Source: Riptortus pedestris (Eukaryota; Arthropoda; Insecta; Hemiptera; Alydidae). From it: a stretch of 64,000 nt of DNA. The notes under the pieces are model-generated. The model was not told where the DNA came from and did no database searches. It saw nothing but the letters and a program-made list of their open reading frames with translations. Location: positions 130,081,501 to 130,145,500 of the forward strand of contig CM032233.1 of assembly GCA_019009955.1 (NCBI GenBank). Direction: 5' to 3'. This document shows, in pieces, positions 34,510 to 46,755 of this stretch (its first letter is position 1; each line of letters begins with the position of its first letter). Made by a program: the position numbers and the translations under genes.

Positions 34510-37285
34510 TGACTGTAGATCATCATAAGAAGCAAATGAGCATAGTCAAATTCCAAGAGTTGCTGTGGCCCTTCAAGGACTGTAGATCATCATAAGAAGC
34601 AAGTGAGCATAGTCAAATACCAGGAGTTTCTGAGGCCCTTCAAGGACTGTAGATCATCATAAGAAGCAAATGAGCATAGTCAAATACCAGGAGTTTCTGA
34701 GGCCCTTCAAGGACTGTAGATCATCATAAGAAGCAAATGAGCATAGTCAAATACCAGGAGTTGCTGAGGCCCTTCAAGGACTGTAGATCATCATAAGAAG
34801 CAAATGAGCATAGTCAAATACCAAGGAATGCTGTAGCCCTTCAAGGACTGTAGACCTTCATACGAAGCAAGTGAGCAGGGTCAAATATCAGGGAATGCTG
34901 TAGCCCTTCAAGGACTGTAGATCTTCATAAGAAGCAAGTGAGCAGAGTCAAATATCAGGGAATGCTGTAGCCCTTCAAGGACTGTAGATCTTCATAAGAA
35001 GCAAGTGAGCAGAGTCAAATATCATGTTATGCTGAGGCCCTTCAAGGACTGTAGATCTTCATAAGAAGCAATTGAGCAGAGTCAAATATCAAGGAAATCT
35101 GTGGCCCTTCAAGAACTGTAGATCTTCATAAGAAGCAAGTGAGCAGTGTCAAATATCAAGGAAATCTGTGGCCCTTCAAGGACTGTAAGTCTTCATTAGA
35201 AGCCTGTGAGCAGAGTCAAGTATCAAGGAATGCTGTGGCCCTTCAAGGACTGTAGCTGTTTATAAGAAGCAAGTGAGCAGAGTATAATACCAAGAATTGC
35301 TGTGACCCTTCAAGGGCAGTAGATCTACATAAGCAGGAAGTGAGCCGAGTCATATACCAAGAATTGCTGTGACCCTTCAAGGACTGTAGACCTTCATACG
35401 AAGCAAGTGAGCAGGGTCAAATACCAGGAGTTGCTGAGGCCCTTCAAGGACTGTAGATCATCATAAGAAGCAAATGAGCATAGTCAAATACCAGGAGTTG
35501 CTGTGGCCCTTCAAGGACTGTAGATCATCATAGGAAGCAAATGAGCATAGTCAAATACCATGAGTTGCTGTGACCCTTCGAGGACTGTAGATCATCATAA
35601 GAAGCAAGTGAGCATAGTCAAATACCAGAGTTTCTGAGGCCCTTCAAGGACTGTAGATCATCATAAGAAGCAAAAGAGCAGAGTCAAATACCAAGATTTG
35701 CTGTAGCCCTTGAAGGACTGTAGATCTTCATAAGAAGCAAGTGAGAAGAGTCAAATACCAAGAATTGCTGCGACCCTTCAAGGACTGCAGATCTTCATAA
35801 GAAGCAAGTGAGAAGAGTCAAATACCAAGAATTGCTGCGACCCTTCAAGGACTGCAGATCTTCATAAGAAGCAAGTGAGCCGAGTCATATACCAAGAATT
35901 GCTGTGACCCTTCAAGGACTGTAGACCTTCATACGAAGCAAGTGAGCAGGGTCAAATATCAGAGAATGCTGTAGCCCTTGAAGGACTGTAGACCTTCATA
36001 CGAAGCAATTGAGCAGGGTCAAATATCAAGGAAATCTGTGGCCCTTCAAGAACTGTAGATCATCATAAGAAGCAAGTGAGCATAGTCAAATACCAGGAGT
36101 TTCTGAGGCCCTTCAAGGACTGTAGATCATCATAAGAAGCAAATGAGCATAGTCAAATACCAGGAGTTGCTGTGGCCCTTCAAGGACTGTAGATCATCAT
36201 AAGAAGCAAGTGAGCATAGTCAAATACCAGGAGTTGCTGAGGCCCTTCAAGGACTGTAGATGTCACTGAGCCCTTCAAGGTCATCATAAGAAGCAAATGA
36301 GCATAGTCAAATACCAAGAGTTGCTGTGGCCCTTCAAGGACTGTAGCTGTTTATAAGAAGCAAGTGAGCAGAGTCAAATACCAAGAGTTGCTGAGGCCCT
36401 TCAAGGACTGTAGATCATCATAAGAAGCAAATGAGCATAGTCAAATACCAGGAGTTGCTGTGGCCCTTCAAGGACTGTAGATCATCATAAGAAGCAAGTG
36501 AGCATAGTCAAATACCAGGAGTTGCTGAGGCCCTTCAAGGACTGTAGATCATCATAAGAAGCAAATGAGCATAGTCAAATACCAAGAGTTGCTGTGGCCC
36601 TTCAAGGACTGTAGATCATCATAAGAAGCAAGTGAGCATAGTCAAATACCAGGAGTTGCTGAGGCCCTTCAAGGACTGTAGATCATCATAAGAAGCAAGT
36701 GAGCATAGTCAAATACCAGGAGTTGCTGAGGCCCTTCAAGGACTGTAGATCATCATAAGAAGCAAATGAGCATAGTCAAATACCAGGAGTTGCTGAGGCC
36801 CTTCAAGGACTGTAGATCATCATAAGAAGCAAATGAGCATAGTCAAATACCAGGAGTTGCTGAGGCCCTTCAAGGACTGTAGATCATCATAAGAAGCAAA
36901 TGAGCATAGTCAAATACCAGGAGTTGCTGAGGCCCTTCAAGGACTGTAGATCATCATAAGAAGCAAATGAGCATAGTCAAATACCAAGAGTTGCTGAGGC
37001 CCTTCAAGGACTGTAGATCATCATAAGAAGCAAATGAGCATAGTCAAATACCAAGAGTTGCTGAGGCCCTTCAAGGACTGTAGACCATCATAAGAAGCAA
37101 ATGAGCATAGTCAAATACCAGGAGTTGCTGAGGCCCTTCAAGGACTGTAGATCATCATAAGAAGCAAATGAGCATAGTCAAATACCAGGAGTTGCTGAGG
37201 CCCTTCAAGGACTGTAGACCATCATAAGAAGCAAATGAGCATAGTCAAATACCAGGAGTTGCTGAGGCCCTTCAAAGACTGTAAA
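34510..37285. repeat. 67-bp minisatellite array 2, about 41 units
   Basis: Unit of 67 bp: cccttcaaggactgtagatc, atcataagaagcaaatgagc, atagtcaaataccaggagtt, gctgagg. Long runs in the right half (36,400-37,260) are nearly identical, indicating recent homogenisation; the left half is more varied. It ends about 215 bp before the second promoter copy. Confidence 0.97.
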
Positions 37286-37509
37286 AGTTAAAAAGAAGTA
37301 AGTTGCCATGGGAGCCATGGAGAGCAACAGCAAGGGGATATGTGAGTGTCATGGTGATCGCAGAACTCTATTTGTACTCGCCGATAGGACAAAGATATAA
37401 ATTTATAATTATTCGAAAAATAATGACAGTAAAGAGTTTATTCTTGGCTAGCATAATCAGATAGCATCATACAGTATCCTATTTTATAATGAACCTACCC
37501 CCTAATGGA

Positions 37510-37619
37510 TAAGATTCGTGGAATTTCTGAATCTCATTCTCATTGGATAAGATACACGTGATGGCTTTATTGATAATAGAGGACGCCATTTTTCCGCGAT
37601 AAGCCCCCACCAGTCTTTC
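37510..37619 (+). promoter_or_regulatory. promoter copy B of the 192-residue gene
   Basis: Same order as copy A: ctcattggataag (inverted CCAAT), CACGTG at 37555-37560, ttgataatagaggacgccat, ccccaccagt and the TTTCAGTT initiator (A at 37620). The E-box to initiator distance is 60 bp here and 64 bp in copy A. No TATA box is seen. Confidence 0.65.
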
Positions 37620-37719
37620 AGTTCTCTGCTTGCTCTTGTCAAGTACACTTGCCCGTTCTTCTGCTAGTTCTCTTCCAACTGCCCTACGCATCTTACACAT
37701 TGAAGACCTGCTTCTAACT

Positions 37720-37741
37720 ATGTCTTCACTATTCCAATCAA
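37720..37741 (+). CDS. first coding exon B of the 192-residue gene
   Basis: ATG TCT TCA CTA TTC CAA TCA A, then gtaaga, encoding MSSLFQS plus one base. It splices in phase to 39136 (A plus CG gives Thr). It is the nearer of two first exons and the likely default. The 5' UTR of about 100 nt has no upstream ATG in a strong context that I can see. Confidence 0.65.
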
Positions 37742-39135
37742 GTAAGATATTATTGTTTTAATAATTTTACTTGAAATCTGCAATTTGAAGTTTTAAATAT
37801 TGAGTTCTTTTACATACGTGCGTTTTTAAATATGTATTTAGTATTTAAATAATTCTTTTTATACTTTTACTATGGCGAATTATCGAATTTTAAACTTATT
37901 TTATTTTTATATTGAATACTAGCTTTGATGACTGTTGAAAAAGCAATTTATTTTCTTTAGGAATGTAAAAAATCGTTTACTCATGAACAAAATAATTTCA
38001 TCCTTTCTTGAGACATTGGGTGTATCATGTCATAACATATTTTAAATGTTAGCACTCATTAAATATATGTCAATATATCGAAATAAAAAAATTATCAGAA
38101 CTCCAAAGTCATAGAAGGTAAAAGAATTCAATTTAAAAATTAATAATGAAATAGGAAATTCAAGAAGAATCTAATCAGTTGTTTGGTTTGGAATCTCGTT
38201 ATCTTTAAATATGATTGTTTGGTATCAATAAAATAAGAAACATGGGGAAAATATATAGTTATAGATCAAAATTAATTACCCAAGACTTCAGTATATTACT
38301 TTTTTTTCCCTTTCAGCTCCAGCGGGTGCTGATGTTTTGGAATTATTCGAAATAATCCTTAACTATTAAGTGCCCCTATTTTTTAAAGATGTTTTCAAAT
38401 AGCAATGCACTTTTAAATACCTATGTAATATTTAAGCGTTTCTTAATTGTTGTGCTTTTGCTATGCTGGATGGTCAAATTTCTTATCTGATATTCATTTT
38501 ACTTTTTGACTCAAGTAAACCTGTCCTGTGGATCCTAGTTACAAATCAACTTTTGAGTTACTCAGATTCCAATTAAAATATGTTTGGATTCAAAAGTCTT
38601 ATCAAGTTCTATTAGTCATGGGGCAATTTAAACCTGTTTAGGGTCTTATCAGGCGAATAAAATTTTAAAAGGGTGGAATTAATAGATATATGAAAAATTT
38701 TGATTGTGTTTTATGATGTCATTTATTAAATGTATTCCTTTTTTTGATGATGTGTGAATTTTGGAAATGAGCCTTTACGACCCAGTAGAAATAGATGACA
38801 TTAAATGATGAAATTACTGAATCTTTAGGAAGATAGTATTACGTTTCTCTTTAAATAACTTCGTTTAAATTCGGATGTAATAGATTAGCTTTAACGACGT
38901 ATGCCTTTAGGAATTTGTCACAATAAATTAGTTATTATTCCAGTTTGTGATATTTTTAGGGCATTAAATTGTTCATAAATTTGGTTAAATATTATTTTTC
39001 AATCTGACGCGATCTTCGATAAAGGAGATGTATGTTGACGATTTTTTAACCTCCGCTTTGGTATATTAACAAATTTTGTTTTTATTTTATATGAATTTGT
39101 TAAATACAGTAATAACCAATGCATTTTCCTTCCAG
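37742..39135 (+). other. intron 1 (copy B) with segment matching copy A
   Basis: 37742-38660 matches 27613-29345. No transposon is seen. It ends with a ttccttccag acceptor at 39135. Confidence 0.6.
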
Positions 39136-39273
39136 CGGTGGAGCTGAATGCAGGAGAGGGACTGACATCAACTACCAGAATGACTAGCGATCGAGAAAGT
39201 GAGAAATCACAACCTCCTTTTCCAAATTTTACACCTGAAGGAATTGCTTTACGTGCTCAAGCAACGGCTAATA
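39136..39273 (+). CDS. exon 2 of the 192-residue gene
   Basis: The protein is assembled from exons at 37720-37741 (or 27591-27612), 39136-39273, 47572-47704 and 53529-53814. The coding length is 579 nt, giving 192 residues and a stop; every junction is GT/AG and every phase agrees. Exon 2 encodes VELNAGEGLTSTTRMTSDRE then SEKSQPPFPNFTPEG. The whole protein is polar and rich in Ser, Thr, Glu and Lys, with no signal peptide or membrane helix, and looks disordered until its Cys-rich tail. I do not recognise the family. Only one frame of this exon is open, and it is the one the phase demands. Confidence 0.65.
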
Positions 39274-39309
39274 GTAAGTGAACGTTTCGATATGGCTCAT
39301 TCTGATGAC

Positions 39310-39800
<491 letters not shown>

Positions 39801-40322
39801 TCATCATCATCATCGATGTGACTTGAGATATACCCAGTAAACGTCAAGCTAATTTTCTTCATGGGTTGTTTTGTCTTATCTTTCACTAATCTCATTAGGA
39901 ATTTTCGTATTCGTCACGTTAGTCTCTAATGACGCCAGACAACTTAATGTACTTTTAGATAACGTGACGGCTGATAGAATAATAAAAAATAGTTGAAGAT
40001 GAGTAATATTCGATGAACATGAGCTATTGTAGCATTTTATGACCGCGTGAGTATTTTATATTTCAGTATTCTTCGAACGATGACTAATCTATTTGTTTAT
40101 GACTTTCGGTGGGACGTTATCTTTTAAGTACCTTAGCTTCCTAGAACTGACACAAGACATTTGCTACAGCCGGCATGCTCTACGAAATTTTATATTACAC
40201 ATATCTGATTTATGTTAATCAAATTCTTCCTGTCAAATAAAAAGAAAGTTTCTCCAGTTTCATATGATTATTTTCAGATTCATTTTATCTCAAGTACAAC
40301 ATTCCTAAATGCTTCCAATGTA
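39801..40322 (+). other. intron 2, no recognised feature
   Basis: Sequence of the long intron between exon 2 and exon 3. Nothing identified before the HINE cluster. Confidence 0.4.
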
Positions 40323-40390
40323 TTAGCAGATTTCCAGAAAAACGTCTTCAAATGTCCATCGATACAACCCAGGAGATGAGATCCGTTCAA

Positions 40391-40437
<47 letters not shown>

Positions 40438-41434
40438 GTTACAGCTCTAGCAGTCGTAATTTTTGTCCGATCGTTACCAAATTCGATATTTGAAGTTTTT
40501 TAATGGCTGAAATCGGACCAGTGGGAGGGGAGGGGGGTTGAAAATTCCAAATATTTCCGTTACTATATGACGGATCGAAAAATTGTATAAAACCAATCTT
40601 ATTGCAAATTAAATTTATTAAGTGTGTGCAAATAACGGACGAGACGAGATCGACTATTATCGGTTCTGTTCGGCTTATGTCGGTTTTGATCGTGAGATTT
40701 GGCCTACAGTTAGTTCGGCCATTTCCGTAACTATTCGGCTCTCATGAAATTCGTTTAGAGACTGGTGTACGCTTCTACTTTGTAAAATTTATGCAATTAT
40801 TCATCATAAATTACAGTACTAGATGTACTATATAGTTTGCAATGAAGTTAATATGTTATATTCAGATATATTTAAGTAATTGTTTTTCTTTCCGGTGAAG
40901 AATATGTCTATCTATCTGCTCCGCTCTGAGTGGTAGGCAGACTTATTTGTTTTTCAATTTAGAAGCCGTTTCCGTTAGGAGCTTATTAAAATTAACTTTA
41001 AGATTTCTCATTACCGTTTTTATTTACTCACGGTGGTGGTAAGTGCTACCAGTATGCAGATTTTTCTATTGTAAAACTTCACGTGGGAAATCTGCTTAGT
41101 TTAAAATGCAAATATCTCGGTTAATATTCAAGATAGAGAACAAATGTACTTAAGAATAATTATATTACATTTAACTTGCAATAGGATTGGTTCTATACAA
41201 TGTTTCGATCCGACGAATAGTAACGGAGATATTTCGAATTTTCGAAAATCCTCCCCTCTAAATTCAGAAGCCGTTTCAGTTGGGAATTTATTAAAATTAA
41301 CTGAAAGATTTCTCATTGCCATTTGTATTTACTCACGGTGGTGTTAAGTGTTACCAGTATGCAGATTTCTCTATTGCTAAACTTCACGTGGGAAATCTGC
41401 TTAGTTTACGCAGCCCCTGCGTGACGGACTTTTT
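40323..41434 (+). mobile_element. HINE-like elements, rearranged chimera
   Basis: 5' end at 40323 (tagcagatttcc), AT tract at 40389-40435, and a first 3' subterminal repeat (cacgtgggaaatctgcttag) at about 41082-41101. This is followed by an inverted stretch (41105-41265, ttcgatccgacg in reverse orientation), then a second 3' end with hairpin and gtgacggac at 41391-41430. An unmatched 140 bp lies at about 40640-40780. Confidence 0.7.
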
Positions 41435-41549
41435 CTCGTGGAGTGTTTAAGTAAGTTCGTAATCTGCATTCTGCTAGTAGGTGTTTTATAGTTAATCCAG
41501 TATTGCAATGACTGTACTGCCTGATTAAAATGACAGTATGATTATTTTT

Positions 41550-41668
41550 AGTAGATTTCCCCATAAGGGAAATTAGCTATTGAGGTCGTACTCTTAACGC
41601 GATTTTCGAAAAATTTCTTCAAATGTACATCGATCTTGCCCAAGAGATGACGAAAATGAGGTCCGTTC

Positions 41669-41740
<72 letters not shown>

Positions 41741-41757
41741 GTATATATACACACATT
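41550..41757 (+). mobile_element. HINE-like 5' half
   Basis: Starts tagtagatttccccataagg and runs to an AT tract (41677-41735), where it is truncated. Confidence 0.7.
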
Positions 41758-41820
41758 GTCTCACAGTTTCCGTTTCGCATGGGGGAGGGGGAGTATGCCC
41801 AAGATAAAATCCTTCCATAT

Positions 41821-41936
41821 CAGTTACTCAGACATTTGAGATTCCATTTTAAATATGTTTGGACTCAAAAGTTTTGACGAGGTATATTAGTCATGGGCCA
41901 ATGACTAAACGTATTCAGGGCCTTATCAGAATATTA
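41821..41936 (+). repeat. third copy of the intron-1 duplicon edge
   Basis: Matches 29253-29360 and 38555-38660 (ttactcaga, tttggactcaaaag, ggccttatcaga). As in copy A, a reverse HINE follows immediately. Confidence 0.65.
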
Positions 41937-42240
41937 AAAAGTCCGTCACGCATAAACTAAGCAGATTTCCCACGTGCTGGTATTACGCATTAGTGATACC
42001 ACCACATATTCTGAGAAAACTAGAAAGTACGAATTACTCGCTTAATATTTGAGTTACTAAAAAATATATAGAAGAGCAATTGTAAAGCATCAATATTTTA
42101 ACATTGATTCTATAACATTTTACGATTGATTGATAATAACGGAGACATTTTGAATTTTCGAATCCACCTTTCTAAACCCCCCTTATTCCTGGTGCGATTT
42201 CTACCAATAACAGATATGATCCTTGGTGTTGACTGAACCA
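41937..42240 (-). mobile_element. HINE-like element, reverse, partial
   Basis: Starts aaagtccgtcacg; the 3' hairpin loop side is deleted (cacgcataaactaagcag). Fades near the ttcgatccgacg-equivalent block. Confidence 0.6.
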
Positions 42241-42420
42241 ATTAAATATCGAGCATGGTATAGATCAAATAAGTATTTTCCAGACATGAAGCTAAAATTA
42301 TAATTGATGACTATTTCATAGTACTACGAATTCGTATGTTTCTCCCATAAAAAAGGTTGCATAAAATCAATATTTTCTATTTAAGCTTAGATTAAAGAGT
42401 TTCATGTTATAATAGGTTTT

Positions 42421-42542
42421 TAGCAGATTTCCCCTAAGGGAAATCAGCTATTGAGGTTGTACTCATGACGGAATTTTCGACATTTTTCTCAAATGTCCAT
42501 CAATCCTACCTAGAAGATGAAGAAAATGAGGTCCGTTCAAAA

Positions 42543-42610
<68 letters not shown>

Positions 42611-43417
42611 CTGTTACCGCTCGGTCGCAATATTTGTTTAATCGTTACCAAACTCGGTATTTAGTCGTTTTATGTAAAAAGAAAGATCAAGTTCGTTAAC
42701 GGCTGAAATCGGACCAGTGGGAGGGGGGGGGGTTTAGAGGGGAGGATTTTCGAAAATTCGAATTATCTCCGTTACTATACGTCGGATCGAAAAAGTGTAC
42801 AGAACCAATCTTATTGAAAATTAAATTTACTAAAAATATTGTTATATACGTTTTTTCTCTATCTTGAATATTAACCGAGATATTTTCATTTTTTAGTTTT
42901 CAGCAAATCGCCACTACCTCAACTCATGTTACGTAAACAATACTCTGCTACATAATAAATCACATTATTGGAAGTTTAAATACCAAAAATTATATTCAAG
43001 AGACCTTTATTATACGAGATACATGCAAATATGCCCTGGTGGCTCCCCCCCCCCCATCTTAAAGTTTTGGACTACTAAAATTTTATTGATTGAGATAACA
43101 ATTATTCTGACTCATTATATATTACACTAGTAGATTTAGTAAATAGTTCTCAATAAAATGAATGTGTTATATTCAGATATATTTCAGTAATTGTTTTTCT
43201 TTCCGGTCTGAGGAAGGCCGACCCGTTTGTTTACATTTCTAACCTAACGCTTCCTGTCGGCAGGTTATTGAAATTGGATGAAACATTTATTTCCGTTTGT
43301 ATTTATTAACGGTGCTGTTGTGTTAGCAGTATGCATATTTATCTATCTATCTATTTATTACTAAACATCGCGTGGGAAATCTGCTTAGTTTACGCAGCCC
43401 CTGCGTGACGGACTTTT
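42421..43417 (+). mobile_element. HINE-like element, best full-length copy
   Basis: 997 bp. tagcagatttcccctaaggg at the 5' end; AT tract 42545-42606; all internal blocks present (gcggtcgcaa-like, tcgatattt, gatcgaaaaa, attgattgagataa); gggaaatctgct, then acgcagcccctgcgt (6-bp stem, CCC loop), then gacggactttt at the 3' end. No protein is encoded, so it is non-autonomous. Confidence 0.78.
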
Positions 43418-43765
43418 GTTAATATGAGATGAATAGGAGTTGGGTTTACTAAGGGCTGAAAACTAAAAAAAATTCTAATATATCAATTAATACTCATATT
43501 AGAGAAAATATTTATATAACAACATTTATTGGCAATTACATTTACAATAAGATTGGTTCTATACAATTTTTCGATTTGACGTATAATAACGGAAATATTT
43601 TGAATTATCGGAATTCTCCCCCTCTAACCCCCCCCCCCCCCCCCGATTGGATGTTAGTCGCTAATGAACTTGATCTTTCTTTTTAGATAAAACGCTTCTA
43701 TATCGCGATTGGTAACGATAACAAAAATTGCGACCGCAGACAAATGGTGACAGACAAATATATAG
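43418..43765 (-). mobile_element. HINE-like middle fragment, reverse
   Basis: gagatgaataggagttgggt, tcgatttgacgtataa and attgcgaccgc blocks in reverse orientation; abuts the full-length copy tail to tail. Confidence 0.6.
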
Positions 43766-43769
43766 ATAG

Positions 43770-44108
43770 ATCTACACTGGCACTTCATTATTATGGATTG
43801 GATTGAGAAATTGTCTAGAACCCCTCTTTCTGCAAATGTAATGTTCTATAAATGTTGTCATGTACTTACTTTCACTATCTTGATTTCTAACCGAGATATG
43901 TGCATTTTATAATTTCTGGCGTTCAGTTACCCCCCCCCTCCTACTGATGTCATATTAACAAAAATCTGTTATATTATGAAGCACATTATTTGAAGCATAA
44001 AAACCAAATATTGTTCTCATTGTCCCTTTACTTTTTGAGATAAATGCAAATATCTCAACGCGCACAGACAAATCCGCTTAGTTAACGCAGCTCCTGAGTG
44101 ATGTATTC
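43770..44108 (+). mobile_element. HINE-like 3' half, diverged
   Basis: Middle and 3' blocks with a decayed end (aaatccgcttagttaacgca, then gctcctgagtgatg). Confidence 0.5.
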
Positions 44109-44417
44109 TGAAATTCTATCTGAAAAATCAAAAACATTTAGGTAGGTAGGGGTCTTTACTTCAGATATTATTAAAATGATATAGTGATGTATTGTTTATT
44201 ATTTCTACTTTTGATTATTATGAATTATGTAATATGAGAATTTAAATGGGAAATTCTTTGCTGTTCGTTGTTTTATAATATTTCATTTCAAAGTTATGCA
44301 ATTGCTTAATTTTAGGATTCTAATAAATAATGTATTTAAAATTTACTGATATACTTTTGTTGGTTTTAGTTCGTCTTCATATCACCATTACTTTATTTCT
44401 CTTCACCTTTGAGAATT

Positions 44418-46146
44418 TTCAGCATATTTCCCTTAAGAACGCGATTTTCGAAATTTTTCTTTAAACTTTCATCGATCCTACCTAGTAGGTGACGAAAATG
44501 AGATCCGTTCAAAACTGTATATATATATCAATATATTTGTTTGTTACCGCTCTAGTGATCGCATTTTTTTTTTATCGTTACCAAAGTCGATATTTAGTTG
44601 TTTTATGTAAAGTGAAAGATCAAGTTCATTAACTGCTCAAAAAAGACAAGGGGGAGGGAGGGGTTGGGGTTTAGAGGGGGAGAATTTGGAAAATTCTACA
44701 TATCTCCTAAACTTTATTTTTTTATTTTATTGAAATTTAAATGCACTATAAATATTGTTGTGACGGCAGATAGAGGGTCAAAGTGATCCTTTCCTAGCCC
44801 AGTCCGTCTCACCATAGGCTGGTGTGTAGAAAAAAAAATAGAAAAAAAATATAAAAACAAATGCCGGGTTGTCGATAAAAACTAAATTATATTGTACTCG
44901 TTTTGAAAAGTAAGATTAATGATAAATATGCTTATAATTAAATGAACTTAATTAAACTCAACTGAGTTATAAAGGTTATTTAGAAATTAACTGTTAATTA
45001 CAAATTTAAAAAAAAAAAACATAATTATTTGAATAATTAAATGAAATAAAAGAATTTATTATTTATTATAAGTTATTTCATAAAAAGAAGAAAAAAAAAT
45101 ACATTAAATAAATTTCCTATGTGGTCTGGAACTTGAATAATTTTCCTTTTTTAAATTATCTATAATTACTTAATATTAACATGAAATGATGATCGTCTTC
45201 AGCGAGAGTCGATTCACGTCAATGAAGTAATACACTCACAGTCTGGTTGAAGGCAGATGGAGGAAACGGGTACCTAATACTTTATTTAAATGGAATTCCA
45301 CCATTTTTCTTCCCCGACGGCCGTCCTGGATCTGCTGGATCTCCAATAAGAGTATTTGGTCCAATATTGGACAAGCCTTGGGCTTGAAGAAGTTCTTGGA
45401 ACCGGGAGTAGCTGGAGACTGGAGTCACATAGCCGCTAGAACAATACACTCAGCTTGTTATCAGCTGGCTGCCGAATGGTGCCGAGCAATCCCGACTACT
45501 CCCGACTCATGAGTTATAGCGTGCTATTCTCTACTCAATGTTCTAAATATTATTAAATTAATCAAAATAACTTTTTACAATAATGTGTTGGCCACAACAA
45601 TTGTTATATACATTTATTCACTATCTTGAATATTAACAGAGATATTTGAATTTTTCAGTTCTCAGCCTTCAACCAACCCCCACTTCTACTCGTGTTACAT
45701 AAACAATACTTTGTTATATAGTAAATCACATTATTCAAAGCTTAAATACCAAATATATTTTTCCAGAGACCTTTATTATACGAAATATATTCAAATATGT
45801 TTTTGTGAGCCCCCTTTACAATTATTGGACTACTAAAATTTGATTGATTGAGATAAAAATTATTCCGATTGATTATAAATTACATTACTAGATATAGTAA
45901 TAGTTTTCAATAAAATGAATATGTTATATTCTGATATGTTTCAGTTATTGTTTTTCTTTCCGGTGGACCGTTGCCAGACCTGTTTTTTTACATTAGAGAC
46001 GCTTCCCTCCGGGAGAGGAAAGATTTCTTTTTACCGTTTGTATTTATTCACGGTGGTGTTGTATTAGCTGTATGTAGGTTTATCTATTATTAATCTTCAA
46101 GAGAGAAATCTGCTTAGTTTACTCAGCCCCTGCGTGACAGATTTTT
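44418..46146 (+). mobile_element. HINE-like element interrupted by a solo LTR
   Basis: 5' part 44418-44758 and 3' part 45605-46146 (ending gaaatctgcttagtttactc, agcccctgcgtgacag) form one element split at aaatattgt/tatatac. Confidence 0.75.
44759..45599. mobile_element. solo LTR with 5-bp target duplication
   Basis: TGTGACGG... to ...CCACAACA, 841 bp, flanked by ATTGT on both sides (44754-44758 and 45600-45604). TG/CA ends, a 5-bp duplication and the lack of coding sequence fit a solo LTR left by recombination. The parent family is unknown, as are its strand and promoter. Confidence 0.8.
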
Positions 46147-46396
46147 GTGGTTTCATTACGATTTCTTGAGTACAGCCTGGACAAAGAGAGGGGGACTTGA
46201 AAATCCTCTGAGAACTTGCTATCTGCCGGAAGTGGTAGAGAGTAATGGTGTAAGAGAGGAGAGAGCGAGTGGAGAGTAGAAGGGGAAGCCCCTCCCACTT
46301 TAGTAGCTCTACTCCCATTCCTTCCACAAGAGTGGGGATAATCCATTATTACTTGCTACCTCTATCAAATTAGGTCTTATCTCTAATGTGAATAAA
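46147..46396. other. unique spacer between two HINE 3' ends
   Basis: About 250 bp without family matches, flanked by HINE 3' ends in opposite orientation. A capture or filler origin is possible. Confidence 0.5.
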
Positions 46397-46742
46397 TTCC
46401 GTCACGCAGGAGCTGTGTCAACTAAGCAGATTTCCCACATACGCCACATTTTTGCATTTACCCCAAAAAGAAAAAAAAGAAGAAAAATCAATGATACGAA
46501 CACTTTATATTTAAGCTTAGAATAAAGTATTAAATGATATAATAGCTTATTGTAAATATAACATAAGTAGAAGTGGGGTTTACTAAGGGCTGAAAGCCAA
46601 AAAATGCAAATATCTCTGTTAATATTATAGAGAAATTTCGTCATCTCCTGGGTAGGATCGATAGACATTTGAAGAAATTAATCGAAAATCGCGTCATGAG
46701 TACGACCTCAAAGCTGATTTCCCTTGAAGGAAATCTGCTAAT
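46397..46742 (-). mobile_element. HINE-like element, compact reverse copy
   Basis: tccgtcacgcaggagctgtg at one end and aaggaaatctgcta at the other, about 346 bp. Confidence 0.68.
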
Positions 46743-46755
46743 ATTTTAGGTCCTA

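Noticed and set aside
34510..37285. CRISPR-like array
   Set aside because: The 67-bp units are contiguous and lack unique spacers, and the window is eukaryotic.
37479..37700. Minus-strand 73-codon frame over promoter copy B
   Set aside because: It overlaps the conserved promoter and first exon on the other strand. Copy A does not keep the frame, and no family is recognised.
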